Below the pieces are notes generated by a model. It searched no databases. It saw only the letters and a program-made list of their open reading frames with translations, and was not told the origin of the DNA. A stretch of 49,336 bases of DNA from Ectocarpus siliculosus. Lineage: Eukaryota > Sar > Phaeophyceae > Ectocarpales > Ectocarpaceae. Shown in pieces: positions 32,332-46,100 of this stretch (position 1 is its first letter; every line of letters starts with the position of its first letter). Made by a program: the position numbers and the translations under genes. The stretch is taken from NCBI GenBank assembly GCA_000310025.1, contig FN649733.1:2495491-2544826 (forward strand), read 5' to 3'.

Positions 32332-34683
32332 CTAGTGCGCGGTGATGGGGCACATACCGACACATTGTTGTATGCGTAGTTTCCCGGAAAGGAAGCGAAC
32401 GAGACGTTGTTAGAACAGGGGACTTTTTTTTTTTTTTTGTTAGAAAGAAAGGCGATTATTCGTTTTTTAAGTCGTGGGGCTAGGTGGAGGAAGAGAGGCG
32501 GCGGGGGCACAAGTAAATACAGTCGATTCTGTGTCTTGCGTGGAGACTGCTGCTGCGGCTGCTATGCATAGCGCTCGCTGTGCGCGTTTGCAGTGTTGCC
32601 TGCCGCCTGGCGTGTTGCCGACGAGCGAACTGGTGGGCAGGAGAAAAGGCGGGTCGGCAAGCAAGTGCTGCTAGAGCGACAGCGGGGTGGGGCTGGGATC
32701 GGGGCGACAACTCGCTCGCGCGTGTTGAGTGTTTCCAGCTTCGACCTGACGCATTCTGCTGCTAATGTACATTTGTTTTCTGTGGCGACATTTATCGGTT
32801 GGTGCGCTGCGGTTAAAGACCTTTTCCCCTGACATGCGTTGGTGTTTGCGATTTGGCACGGAGAGGGAGGGCACTGCTTGCCAAGCAAGATCGAAGCACG
32901 GCTTTGTAGCAACCGCGTGAATGCCTCGTGGGTTATGGACGATTTGTTACTTATTTGTCTCTTTCATTTCGGTAGAACCAAACAGGGAACGACAGGTGTA
33001 TCTCGAAATAGAATTGAGGGCAAAGTGGCAGGGTAGGTAGGTTAGGGTCTGGGCGGAGGGGCGGGGAGCGGGGCGGCAGCATGGGACCCGAGACGGGGAA
33101 AAGCAGTGCAGTGACTATGGGGCGACCTGCGCAGGGTTGTAATCTGTTGTGTTCATGCGTACTGCTGTTCGCCGGGAATCAACCGGGCGCAGGTGTATGT
33201 GGGGTTGGGGGTGGGAAGCAGACAGAATACAGAAAAATGGGGGCGTGCGTGCGAGAGGGGAGAAAGAGACCCCGATTACTTGGTAAACTGGAACAAACAG
33301 TCCGTCGGAGCAGTCGTATGTAATTCAAGCCATGTGCTCCGGAAATATCATGAGCATGGCAGTTCACCTGGAGACGTCCGAGAGTGTAACAGCTCCCTGA
33401 CACTGCTGTTACTACAGTGCGGGCCCGCTCGTAAGAGGCACCTGTTTTGAGCAAGTCTCAAACGCCTGATGTGACTCAACGAATATGAATCGGTTACTTT
33501 CTAAGCTGCCTTATTCTCGACTTTTTTGTGTGGTGCCGGCGGTTTATTTTGTGGCCTCCGTACGTCGGTACCCGGGGGTCTACGTTCCGGGTAGAGTCTA
33601 ACCATACGAACCGTGGGGCGTTTACCCTCGCTTGTGCCCGAAACAAGACGGTCCGACTGTAGCACAGCAGTTCTTGTGTTCTTTGTGTGTGTCTGATCCT
33701 CTGCTTCCCTCTGCGGTGTTCGCGGCGTTTTTTACCCGCGGAAGGATTCAGGCTTACTCTTCATTCTCTGGGCGACTTGCGAACGACACACAAGAAAATT
33801 GAGCCGTTTGTGTACACACACATAAACGTGTTACATTCGCTACCAGATTTTCTCCCAATTCGTATGGTCCCGCCGATATTGGAACTCAAGTCCAAGAGTC
33901 AGAACGGCTCCAAAGAAATGGAGAGATATAACTTAGCATCGGAACAAAACATCGGGTTTTGGGGCACAAACAAAACACGAAACAAGTTATAATAGTGCTC
34001 CTGCCTCCTCGACATCCCCAAGTATTTCGTTCTGAACATACATAACATGGCCCATTCTGCGGCCTCTTGTTTTACATCCGCTCGACCCTGTTCACTACTA
34101 TTTAGCTCAGCCACTCGAAGTGAGCGGTTGACCCCAAGCGCCGTTTTGGTCAATTTTGGTCGGTCTCCTCAATAGATGCATCCCCCCCCTCCCGACCCCC
34201 AAGAACGCCAACATGTGTGACACACTGAAACCCGTGACAACTTTTTTTTTTGTCGCCGCTCTGGCCGGTCGAAAGATCATTCATTTCCAGGACGTGAGAG
34301 CTTGCGGGACGCAGTGCATGACTGCTGAGGTGACAATAAGCGTAGATAGTCGGGCTCTCGAGTACGAGTGTTGGCTTTGCTCCGGCTACGTCAGACAATA
34401 ACAAGCGCGTGAGCTCAAAGGTCCGTCGCGAAAAGCTGTAGCTAGCACACACACTGGCTTTGAGGTTTGATCGTATCCAACGCAGCACTGCACGCTGTTC
34501 CTTGCTGTCCTTGGCATGCCCTTGCCTGCTCTACCTGACTACCACCTGTTGCATCACTGACGCCCCGGCAACTGCAGGCGTGGTCACGGAGTCACTAGAA
34601 GTCGTAGCCCAGGCAAGACGGGACGAAGCAGGCGGCCAACAGGTTGCAGCAGCAGCAGCAGCAGCACAACGGGGAGCGGAACA
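32332..34683. other. Intergenic spacer between MGDG synthase and acetyl-CoA carboxylase
   Basis: This should hold the MGDG synthase 3' UTR and the acetyl-CoA carboxylase promoter and 5' UTR. The open frames are short and unsupported. A small GCA repeat (about 34646-34664) lies just before the carboxylase start codon. No RNA gene or mobile element is recognisable. Confidence 0.5.
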
Positions 34684-37600
34684 ATGGCGAACCAGCAGCG
34701 CGGCGCCTTCTACGGCTCGGTGGAGGAGTATGTCAAGGCCCGAGGCGGCAACAGGCCGATCAAGAAGGTCAGTAGCGCGTGCTTTATGGTGGCCGGGTAC
34801 ACGCTAGGCCTCTGGCGTGGTTACGTCTCGGGTGCTGTGTCTGCGTTAGTTAGGTGCGATACATGCACGGTTGGCACTGCTGCATTGTAAGAGGCAGGTG
34901 TGTGACGTTTGTGTTGCCGCACGTCAACAACTCTGGTGTGCACGGCGGTAGCTGCAGACACACAGGGCTTGACTGCTGCACACAAAGGGTAGGTGGCGAG
35001 TCGAATGATGCCAAGAACTCTTGCTCGATTGCCGGCTTGCTCGGTAGATAAATAGGTTTGTACAAGCGTGCCTGGGACGTGTTTTGTGTCCCCGCGGTCC
35101 CGGTCGTTTTGCTGCAATTCGCCGCGCACGCGCATACGTACTGCCGGCCCGCCCATCCCGCGAGAAGCCTGTTGCGTTGTCTGTGCCACAACGCCCGTGG
35201 TATTTTGGTCTCCACAACACCCTCCTGGTTCTCTCCGGGTCTCTATGCTGCCAGTCCTCTGTTTGTCCGCCTAGTAATGGTTGGCGTTGGCGAGGGAGCA
35301 GCAGAGAGGTTCGCGTGATGCGTGATGCGTCACGTCTCCTGTCACGACACTTCTTGGACCAATTCCGCCGCATTTTTAATTGCATGTATCCCCTCCGCCA
35401 GTACGGCGGTTTGTTGCAATTGTTTCGTGCCACTCCACCTACGAGCGCGTTGCCGTGCCAATTGGCGATGAAAGACGGCGTGGCATGGTATCCTCGCAAG
35501 CGTTAGCCTGCGCGGCTAGACTGCACCACCATAAATTCGTTGGCGGCGAGAGATGTTTACGGGAAATTTCCCGAGTTTTCGGGTGGATGGGGGTAGCGGG
35601 TAGCGGGCGGGTTCTACCGTAGCGGACGCCGACGGCGTTGTCTGTTGTGGGTGGCTATTTGGCAACGCGGGTTACTCTCCGTTCTCGCTAGGGCCCACAG
35701 CTTGAAATTGGTCAGTAACACCCCTCTGGTGGTGTCTACGGCTTGGTTCGCAAAGCCAGCAGCCGAGACAAAAGAAAGGCCGCTCGTGTTTATGACTCCC
35801 CGGCAATTTAGAAGTGTTTCATTCATTATCCCGTGGGTACAGCAGTATCTCGCAACAGCAGCATCCGCCTGCAGGACGGTCTTGACTGCTTCACTTGGGA
35901 ACACACTATTGTTCCGCCGTGGTGGCACCTGACGGCTTCCATAATTTCACAAAATATATTAGTTGCCGCGAGGAGGGTGTCACGGGTCCTTCCTCTTTGA
36001 CCCGCTTAGTAAGTGAACAATCAAGTCGAAGGCCGTTTGAGTATCAACATTCACGAACTACCAGAACCGTATCGAGATTGAACATAACGGCCTCGAGCAT
36101 CAAGAGATTTGGACGCTTCACATCGTCAGGGCGAACCATGACATACCTGGCAGGAAGTCGCTCTGGAGTGTCCCCACCAGATACGGCACGTATTGGTCAC
36201 ACCTTTTCCCACGCAGCAGCAGTGCGTTTTAGAGGGGTAGCACCTGTATGTTCGATTGATGTATTGCCTGTTTTGCCCTCAAATTGTTGACGGTATCCGC
36301 TTTCCACCCGCCGCCGGTCCTGCCCCGCCTTTTGGTCCGTATGTTTTGCTTTGTTTTTTTCTTCTCTCCGTCCGAACTCGGGCTCCGCTGGACGAACTTC
36401 CGCAACAACACGCCGACGACCCGTACCGGCAGATCCTCGTGGCAAACAATGGAATCGGCGCGGTTAAGGCCATCCGTTCCATGCGGAAATGGGTGAGAGG
36501 GAGGGACAAAGGGCGCCAGAGGGGTGGGGGGCAGAGACAGGCAGAGAGGATTGAAGCGAGGGGGGAGGGGGGGGCATGCTCATGTTTTGCATGTCTTAGT
36601 TCTTTGACCATTGACCATTGAGGCCCGGGGGGTGGCAGGAGTAGAGGGGAGGCAGCCTTTTGAGCAAGGGGTTACTCTTCTTGGAATTGTTGGGTGGGAA
36701 GAGCGATGCCGTGGCGAGACTCACGCTTCGACAGGCGTGCGCGGTATGCGGAATGGCTTGTGTGTCTTGTGTTCATTTTAGCGGGTTCTTTTTTTTACGC
36801 CACGACGGTTTTATTTTGGAGAATGTGCGCCTGCCGCACTCCTTTTTTCCGGCATAGAGCTGAAGCGGGTCCGATTACGATTAGCCCGGGCTAAGGTAGC
36901 AGGCCTGGACAGCGTGAGAAGAGAGGGTTTCATCAAGAATCAACCCATCTGTCAACGGGATCGGGTGCGCTACGGCGGTACATGCCGATGAGGCACCCAT
37001 CAATTGTGCCAGGGTGCTCGCAATGCCTGTGCCTAGCTACAGATGTTACCAACGGCTTCCCGCGTTGGCCACCTTATCCCAACGAGCCACCACTTATCAC
37101 ACGCGGAACTCCTCGTAAACCCCCATCCGTCCTATCGTGAAACCCATCCTGGCCGTAACCAAGGCATACGAGACGTTCGGGAAGGAGCGGGCGGTGCAGT
37201 TCGTGGCCATGGCCACGCCGGAAGACCTTCGGGCTAACGCCGAGTACATCCGCATGGCGGACGAGGTGGTGGACGTGCCAGGGGGCAACAACAGCAACAA
37301 CTACGCCAACGGTGGGTGGTGCTTTATTTTTTGTGTTTCTTCTTGTTAAGAAGAACAAGACGGAGTAGATTTGGTTTTAATGGAGGGAGGGAGGATCGCT
37401 CAAATAGTTGGGAGAGCGAACGAGCATCCCTTGAATATCTAAGAGAAGGAGCATTCCTTGAAGAGGGTCACAGCTCGAGGCACGCGGTCGGTCGTGCAGC
37501 TAACCAAGAACAAGCACCAACGGCGGAGGTCCCGAGCGTTTAGATCTTCTGACTTTACACGGAACCCCGCGTTGGCTTCTTGAGAGTCACACGGAGAGGG

Positions 37601-37690
37601 GGAATCGAAGCAACACCTGGGGGGTCGATCGACGGACGCGCTCTCTGTTTACTTCCGTGGTGGCTTGTATCATGTGGCCAATCTCTCAGA

Positions 37691-37751
<61 letters not shown>

Positions 37752-40700
37752 ACTCCTCTCATTGTTTAACCTCCGTTGCAAAACTTTTACCGGTGCCAAT
37801 GGGTCGACTCAAACACCTTGGTTCACCGGCTGATTCTTGCGCCGGCTCGACCGGAACGTGTGGATGACCTGCCCCGGGCGCGGATATGGATGAACCGCCA
37901 ATCGACGGATACGGAACGAATGGTTCCCACGGATGATGAATATGGAACTTGCGGCCCGTCGTGGTCTTAACGGAAACAGTGATGCTTATCGTCGAGATCG
38001 CGGAGCGCTGGCGCGTGGACGCGGTGTGGGCGGGCTGGGGCCATGCGTCGGAGAACCCGTTGCTGCCCGACACCCTGGCGGCCACCGCTAGGAAGATCGT
38101 TTTCATCGGGTGAGACGGGGGGGGGGGTACTCATAGTCGTGCAGCTGCCGTAGTCGGTTAGGCCATTGACCTCGCATCCCTACAAAGCCGGGACGGGGCA
38201 CGGGGGGGGGGGGGGGTACACATAGTCGTGCATGCCGTAGTCGTTTGACCATTGACCTCGCATCCCTACAAAGCCGGGACGGAGCACGCCGGGTTCTCAC
38301 CGGACCAGGCTCTCACATCACCAAGCGCGAAGCGCCGTGAGGTATTTGGCGAGTCGCATGAAGGGTGAGCTGCATCCTGCTAAGGGTGTTCGGCATCTTG
38401 TGCTTACTTCCTTGCGTACGGATGACAGCTACGTATGACTTAATTTATTTTCTGGTGCTTTCACTTCCGGAGACAGTTGTAAGCACGGTGTAACTGCCTC
38501 GAGGATGCTTGACCATTTAACACAACGTGGTGCGATCATCCCCCGTTGCGCGGAGTGAGGGTTCTCGACCCCGCACAACATGATCTACTCGACCACCATT
38601 ATGGTTACCGCCAAAAAAAAAACGAGGTAAAAAACAAAAACGGTAACCTGGTTGCCGAGTTCACGAAGTGAATTGACTTGTTTTACAACGTCGTTGCCAA
38701 GCGACGAAAACCCAATCCCGATGGCAAACACCGAGTGGGGGGCTTGTTTGACAACGTCGTTGCCAAGAGACGAAAACCCAAACCCCGATGGCAAACAAGG
38801 CCGGGGGGGGGGGTGAATGACTTAATTTATTTTCTGTTGCGTTCACTTCCACGGGGGGGGGAGGGTGATAAGTTTGTGGCAACGAGAGAAGGATGTCGAG
38901 TAGGAATTGAATCGGCATTAGATTGACATTTCCATTTTTTATCGTCGACAAAACGAGAGAGAGGGAGAACAACGTGTCTGTCTGATAGGACAACAACTCT
39001 TGTGACTACGAGAAAAAGACCTGGAGGAGGGATCGGCATTAAGATTGAGCGGCATTGCCACACCCCATCTTCGACGCACGTGGTCGCACCTACTCTTAAA
39101 GAAGAAAAATCGATGTGTCGGGGAATACAAGGGGGGGTAGTTTCTTACGTAGAGCTCCACCTACCCAAGAGGGTCGATCGGGGGTTGGATGCGTTTGCGT
39201 GTTTGTCGGCAGGTGTGAGAAGTTCCGGCGTGGTTCTTACCCTTACCCATGTGAACGACAACAACAAAAGGGATCTACAGTAGTAGTCTATCTGGAGAGA
39301 CCAGACGAAAAGGAAGGATGTGGTCGTGGTCACGTGGTGTGGTTTTTGCCTACTACATGGACGCTTTTGTTGTTGATGTCGGCGCAGCGGGATCGCCTAC
39401 GCAGGATTTTAAGAGTATCTAGAAAAAAGGATAGGGAGGGGGCACGCAGACCCTATCCCTATCCCTTACCCTTATCCCCAAAGCACGGATTTAATGCTTT
39501 ATCCCATATGTTTGCTTACTTAATCAATTGTGCTGCGTAGACTACTGGCGCAGCGATGCAGGGAGTGTCTTGCGCGACGTGCGAGCTCTGTGCTACCCCA
39601 AGCCCACGAGAAGGCCGTTTGTAGGTAGTTCTCACGGCAATGCGCACACCAACCAAGGCAGTGTGCGAAGTTTTTTTTTTTTTTCGTTTCTTAAGGGAGT
39701 GAGGGTTAGGCGATGAAGCTACACCAAGAGAACCGCGCAGATAACCCGCGACGTTGGATTGGGTGTTCATCTTGTGACCTCTCTTGCACATGTATATTAC
39801 CACGCCCTTCCTTCGTCCACCCGTTCGCAGCCATACGGCAGCTTCGACATTCCAACGCACCTCTCTTAACACGTGTAACCAAGCCCTCCCTCGTTCACCT
39901 GTTGTTGGTGCACGACGACGCCGCCACATCGAACGCCCGAACAGCCCCTCCGGCCCGCCCATGAGAGCCCTGGGAGACAAGATCGGGTCGACGATCATCG
40001 CACAGTCCGCCGGCGTGCCAACGATCGCCTGGAACGGCGACGGTCTCCACGTGAGTGGTATTTTTTGGGAAGACGGCAGTCGTCGGTGTGGTCGTGCGTT
40101 AGTCTCTTGAGAACGGGTGGGCCATGGTCATTGGCACAGGCTTGTTGTTTTTTCGGGGTATGAAGAAAGCATTTACTTATCATACCTGGAATACCCCGCC
40201 CCTGATTTCAGGTATACCCCCCACTTCTACCCGTCTAGTACTGTCTACCTCTCCGGGAGCGGGTGGGTGATGGGTCTTTTGCAACGGCAGTCGTTGGTGG
40301 TGGTCGTATGCATATGCACTGCTTTTTTGGCTCTCTGGGAGGGGGTGGGTCATGGTCCCTGGCAAGACCGGCATGTCGTCGGCGGCGGTCTTGTGTACTG
40401 CTGTTTAGCTCTCTGGGCAACCGGTGGGTCATGACCGCCCCCTGCGCCTGGTTCCTCATTACAACCGTCGAGGGAAGGGTGGAAAGCCTTTCCTCGCATG
40501 CGTGGCGCGTTGCGTCAACACGTGCTATGGAGCCACATTGCGTGGTGTGGCTCCCCTGACAACAGTGGCATCACCACAACCCGCCCGCGTCGTGGTGACG
40601 GTCTGAAAGCTTGGCCGGGTTGCCCTTGACAAGTTCATGACGGTCGCGCGCTTTTTTTCTTTATTCTTCTCTTGGGCAGAGAATTAGCAGCTATAAATAA

Positions 40701-40913
40701 CTCGCTCGTGTGGGTGATGAGGACTCTCGTTGCTCGTGTTGCTCGATAGAAACGATCCACACATGCATCCACAAGCACAATTTGTTGGGCACATTCCCTG
40801 CTTGGGGGGGTTAATTGGCCTGTGGCCACGAAAGGCGTGCGCGTCAGTTTCACCCGCTCTGCGGACGTTAAGAGGGCGCGGAGCAGAGGCCGGGACGTGT
40901 TTGATACGTCAAG

Positions 40914-40956
<43 letters not shown>

Positions 40957-43072
40957 CGACAACGACAACAACATCAATAACAATTAACAACAACAGTCAA
41001 CAACAACAACAACCACCACCACCACCACCACCACCCCTTCTTTCTGATGTTTCTGTCTCGACTGCCGTATGCGTCGCACAACAGGCGGACTACGCAGACG
41101 GCGGCATCCCCGACGACGTGTACGCCAAGGCCAACGTTACCACGGCCGAGAAGGCGGCGGAGGCTTGCGAGCGCATCGGGTTTCCGGTGATGATCAAGGC
41201 GTCGGAAGGGGGCGGGGGCAAGGGCATCCGCATGGTGAGCAACAAATGCCATCGTGTTTGTTGTGGTTGCCGTTGTCTACGCAGGGAAGAGGGGACTTTT
41301 GGGGGGGAGCTTGTAGGGGGGGGCGGGGCGGTGGCATCGCGGAGCCGTTGTCAATATAGTGTGTGATCGTTCGCCTGTAGATTCGGCGCGAAGGTGTGGA
41401 ACGCGTAGGGTTAGCCCGAGTGTGGTGCGAACAACGGTTGTTCCCCCGCACACCCTCTTCGCGTGCCTGCCACGTCTTATTCATCGTGGGACATCTTATT
41501 GATGGTGGCACAGCCGATGATCTTTGCATATGATCGCAGCAGCAACCCTTTCAGCCGCACGCCTACTTTTTTTTTCTTTTTTGTGGATGCCCCGGCAGTC
41601 GACTGGTGCATCGAAACAACGCTTTCACAGCTACTGCACAGATTGTGTTTGGATGAACACCACTATTTTTTTTTTTTTTTGTGCGCCGGCGGCGTCCGGA
41701 TGCTGTGTCACAGGTAGGGGAAGCGACGGGCGTGGCGGCGGCGTACCGGCAGGTGGCGTCGGAAGTCCCCGGCTCCCCCATCTTCGTCATGCGCCTCGCG
41801 CCCCGATCGAGGCACCTGGAGGTCCAGCTCCTGGCCGACACCTATGGCGAGGTGTGCATTGCTGCTGTACAGTGTGGTAACCAATTAGCGCTTAGGCAGG
41901 AAACGTGATCGTTAGGTAGGCTGAATCGTGTCCGTACGATAGATACCGCACACACACCGGGCTTGTTTTTTAGCCGCTATCGTTAGGTAGGTTGAATCGT
42001 GTGCATACGATAGACACCGCACACACACTGGGGACTTGTTTTTTAACAGCTATCGTCAGGTAGGTTGAATCGTGTGCATACGATAGATACCGCACACACA
42101 CCGGGGAATGGTTTTTAACAGCCCGATTACTGGTCCGCAGCAAAACAAAACACAACAGTGTCGGTGCCCGAAAGTGTCGGGAGGCGTTGCGACCGTGTTT
42201 CGTCGAGGGCTTTCCGAAAACGCATCGTTTCATTTCGGCGTCCTCTTTTTTATGTCGCGGAGAAATGGACCTTTTGAAGGATCGATCCAGCGGGCGGTGA
42301 CATCTTTCGCAAACCTATGGTACAGCTATTGTGCGCGCCCCCGTGCGCACCAATTCTTGCTGGGGGGACGTTACCTCCTTGCATTTTCGCGACGTCGTGT
42401 GTGTTGTGGACGCACGCTAATTTTTTTTGTCGTCGTTCGATGTTTTGCTTTTTTTTTTTTTCCGCGTGCGTTTGGGGGGGGTGCGTCTGGGCCAACCACA
42501 GGCGATCGCTCTTAACGGACGAGACTGCTCGGTGCAGAGGCGCCACCAGAAGATCATCGAGGAGGGCCCGGCTGTCGTGGCTTCCGCGGAGGCGTGGGGG
42601 AACATGGAGAGGTCTGCGGTGCAGCTCGCGAAGAAGGTGTGTGTGTGTGTGTACGTCTTTGTTATTAGCATCGACCGCGCTGACCGGCTGACCAATGAAA
42701 ATACGTCAGTCTTATTATAGTGCGGTTGAAATCACGAAACGCTTCTATCTGCCATGAACTGGGAGGGACCCCGTGAGGTGTGTGTGTGTGTGTGATAGCT
42801 GTTAGCATCGACCGCGAGATGTACATCTGGCTGATCGATGTAGACGTCATCGTGTGGTTGTGTGGTTGTGTGTGAGTGCGTGTGTATTATTTTCTTGGTG
42901 AGCGTCGACCGCGCTAACCGGCTGGCCAATGAAAAGACGTCAGTCTTGCAACGGGATAAAAGAACACGAACGTTTTCTAGTTTAAGGGTACGGGTGTGTG
43001 TGTGTGATAGCTTACATCGACCGCGCTATGTATATCCGGCCGACCAATGAATAGGCCTCAAGTGTTTGTGTG

Positions 43073-43109
<37 letters not shown>

Positions 43110-46100
43110 TTTTTGTGTTGTTGATTTGGCACGGACCACGCTTTACGGCCCTAATCTGTTGTATGTTATCGTTGTTGTTGTTGTGGTTGATTCCCCCTCA
43201 AAGGTGGGGTACTGCAACGCGGGTACGGTGGAGTACCTGTACTCGATGGACGCCAAGGACTTCTTCTTCCTGGAGCTAAACCCTCGCCTGCAGGTCGAGC
43301 ACCCCGTCACGGAGATGATCACCAAGGTGCGGAGGCGCGTTCCGGCGTAAGAAAAACGTACATCACACATTATATATAGTACGAAAGCATACCAAAGTCT
43401 GTGGTACGGAGGCGTGTTCGCGCGTGAAAAAAGAGCACGATAGCACCGTGATGTTTTCTTTTGTGAGGTTCATGCTGGTGTTTTGAACCGTTTGTGATGT
43501 GGCACGGAGGCGTTGTTCGTGCGTAAAGAAAAGCACGAAAGCATCGTGCTGGTTTGTGAGGTTCGTCCGTGGTGTTTTTGTGTGACATGTGAAAAGGGCA
43601 TCCTGTGGGGGCCGCCGAGGGGCTACAAGAGCTCTCGGCAGAAACTGCTACTGTTGATACAGGCAGTGTTCACGAGATGTTCGCATTTTATGTTGTGTCA
43701 CAGGGGCGAGTGCGATGAGTAGAGGATGAAAAAAAAAAAAAAGTGGTGGTTTGCACGTTAAGACGTTACAACGAACATGAGGTCCGGCGCATGCTGTGGT
43801 TTGGTGGCACTGCATAGAGTAGTCTCAGTTGAGGGTTTATGTTAACACAAACGTAGCCCGTTCGGGCGTCTCCTTGTACCCCACCACCACCAACGCCGCT
43901 GCTGCCTTTACCGCTCCTGCTACCGCTCCTGCTCCTGCTCCTGCTTCTGCAACCGCCGCTTCTACCTCTCTACTGCAAACTCTACCGCTACCGCTATCCC
44001 TACAAAGGTAAACCTGCCGGCGGCGCAGCTCCAGGTGGCCATGGGCCTCCCCCTCCACATGATCCCGGACATCCGCCAGATGTACGGCCGCGAGCCTCAC
44101 GGCACCGACCACATCGACTTCGCTAACGGTGAGAGGGGGAGAGAGACGCAAGAAACTTGTCTTCATGCACGAAGCGGGAACTGAATGTATCAAGAATAAC
44201 GCCTTCGGGGGAGTGGTTCCGGCTCTTGTGCTTCCCGTGGGGGGGGGGGGGGGCGTAACCTTAGGTAGGTTAGGAACATTTGATTTGACAGTTGCCCATG
44301 ACTCAATTTTTTCGTGATGCGCAAAAAAATTGGCCACCCCACGAAGCAACACACGCAGCAGAGCGTACGTACACACGTTACGATATTTTGTTGATACCCC
44401 TTGTTCCCTCCTCTCCTTTTCGTCACCCCATCCCTGTCTTTTCTGTCTCCTTTTGCCACCCCCCCGCTCGTTCTTCTTTTTTTTCGGTGGTGCTCTTTTT
44501 TCGCAGAGGAACGGCCACCGGCGCAGGGCCACTGCATCGCCGTCCGTATCACCGCCGAGAATCCCGACCAGGGTTTCCAGGTAAGCGATAGCATCTCATG
44601 TAGTTCGTTACTCCATGCGTAACCGTTGCTCGGAATTTCAACTCACCACCTTTTATTGTCCTTCCTCCTCCACGGAGCAGACACCGGAGACATGCCGGTG
44701 GTGAGTGTTGACTACGATGTCATGCGCCATAGTCACTTCTCCATTGATAAGAGGGGGCCTGGGGTTGCCGTGTGCACCAGGACAAGGGACGGCGAGTAGG
44801 CTATACTCCGTATCCGTTAGCGGTGGGCCAATTTAGTGGAAGGTGCTTGTGTGGTTTTTTGTATCCTCGTTCATTGTCCCCCCCCCCCCCTCCCCCCCCT
44901 TGCTCCGACGCCCGCTTTCCCGCCCCCGTCCCGCCTACCTAAACGTTGGAACGTGATGATTTGCTGCACACCTTGGATGTGACGCGACGGGATCGTGCGA
45001 TGCGGTGGGATCGGAATTGTTTGCGCGGCGCGATGGGATGGGTGCGGTGGTGTTGAACCTCGAATCGTCTTCGGCGCTTGGAACGTAGCCCACCAGCGGC
45101 ACGATCAAGGAGCTCAACTTCCGCTCCACGCCCGACGTGTGGGGATACTTCAGCGTGGACAGCTCGGGGTGGGTATTTCAGCACGTTTTGCGAAACAGCA
45201 GATTGGTTGTTCGTGTGGGTGTTGGCCGGTAGTTGGTACTGCAGTTTAGCTTTTTTTTCGTGCACGCCGCTAAATAGCGCTATAGCGATTGGTTCTGTCC
45301 GGTCGCGTTGGTTCTGTTGCCTACTCGTGCGTTCTTTGCAGGGCCCAAATATCGCTGCGTTCGCGTTTAGCTTGTCTAGGATGCCTCTAAGCCTCGCCTC
45401 TCCGACCTGGTTGCCGTTTTCTCTTGCTAACTACAGTGCTATTCACCGAACGGAGATTTTCGGTACAGTCTCAGTTTCTTACTATCTTGTCGCCACCGCC
45501 GAGCGATAGACACCTCCTCGTTGTGTGGGTGTAAGTTAGTCGTAGGATCCGCCGCTAAGCTGTGTTTACTTGTCCCTGGTTTCTTGTTTCCCGGTAAAAG
45601 TTGGGCCTAACCGTATCTCAACAGTTCTTTTCTCAAGAGCGGGCCGGCACAGCAGTACTGGCTATACGACTTACGAGACTACGGTGCTCTTCCTTTTACC
45701 CCACCTCGCAACTTCCTCCACACCGTCCGTTGATCTATTTACGGTAGCAGTCCGTCCCATTTACCGTGGCGGTGTAAGGGTCAGATGTTGTTATGTCATG
45801 ATGATTTCGACGCTATGTGCCGATAGGATCAACAGAAGATGTTAGGTGTGGGTTAAGATCCCTCCGCGCTCCGCGTGCGATCGCCCCCCGTATCCGTCCT
45901 CGAACCCCACCCCCCCCTTTGCTCCGGGATAAAACCGCGGGAACCCCATTCTGACCCCCCTCCCTCCCTTTCGGAACTCGTCCTGTCCCGTGCCCCCTAC
46001 TACCCCTTCTCCGCTACGTCAACGTCATTTTGTCCTTTGTTCCCGCCGCGCCCTCCCTGTTTTCTTGCCCGCGTGCGTGTTCGTACCGCCAAAAAAAGAT

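Noticed and set aside
39450-39482. CCCTATCCCTATCCCTTACCC, resembling interstitial telomere repeats
   Set aside because: The tract is only about five irregular units and does not keep a fixed repeat, so simple-sequence drift is enough to explain it.
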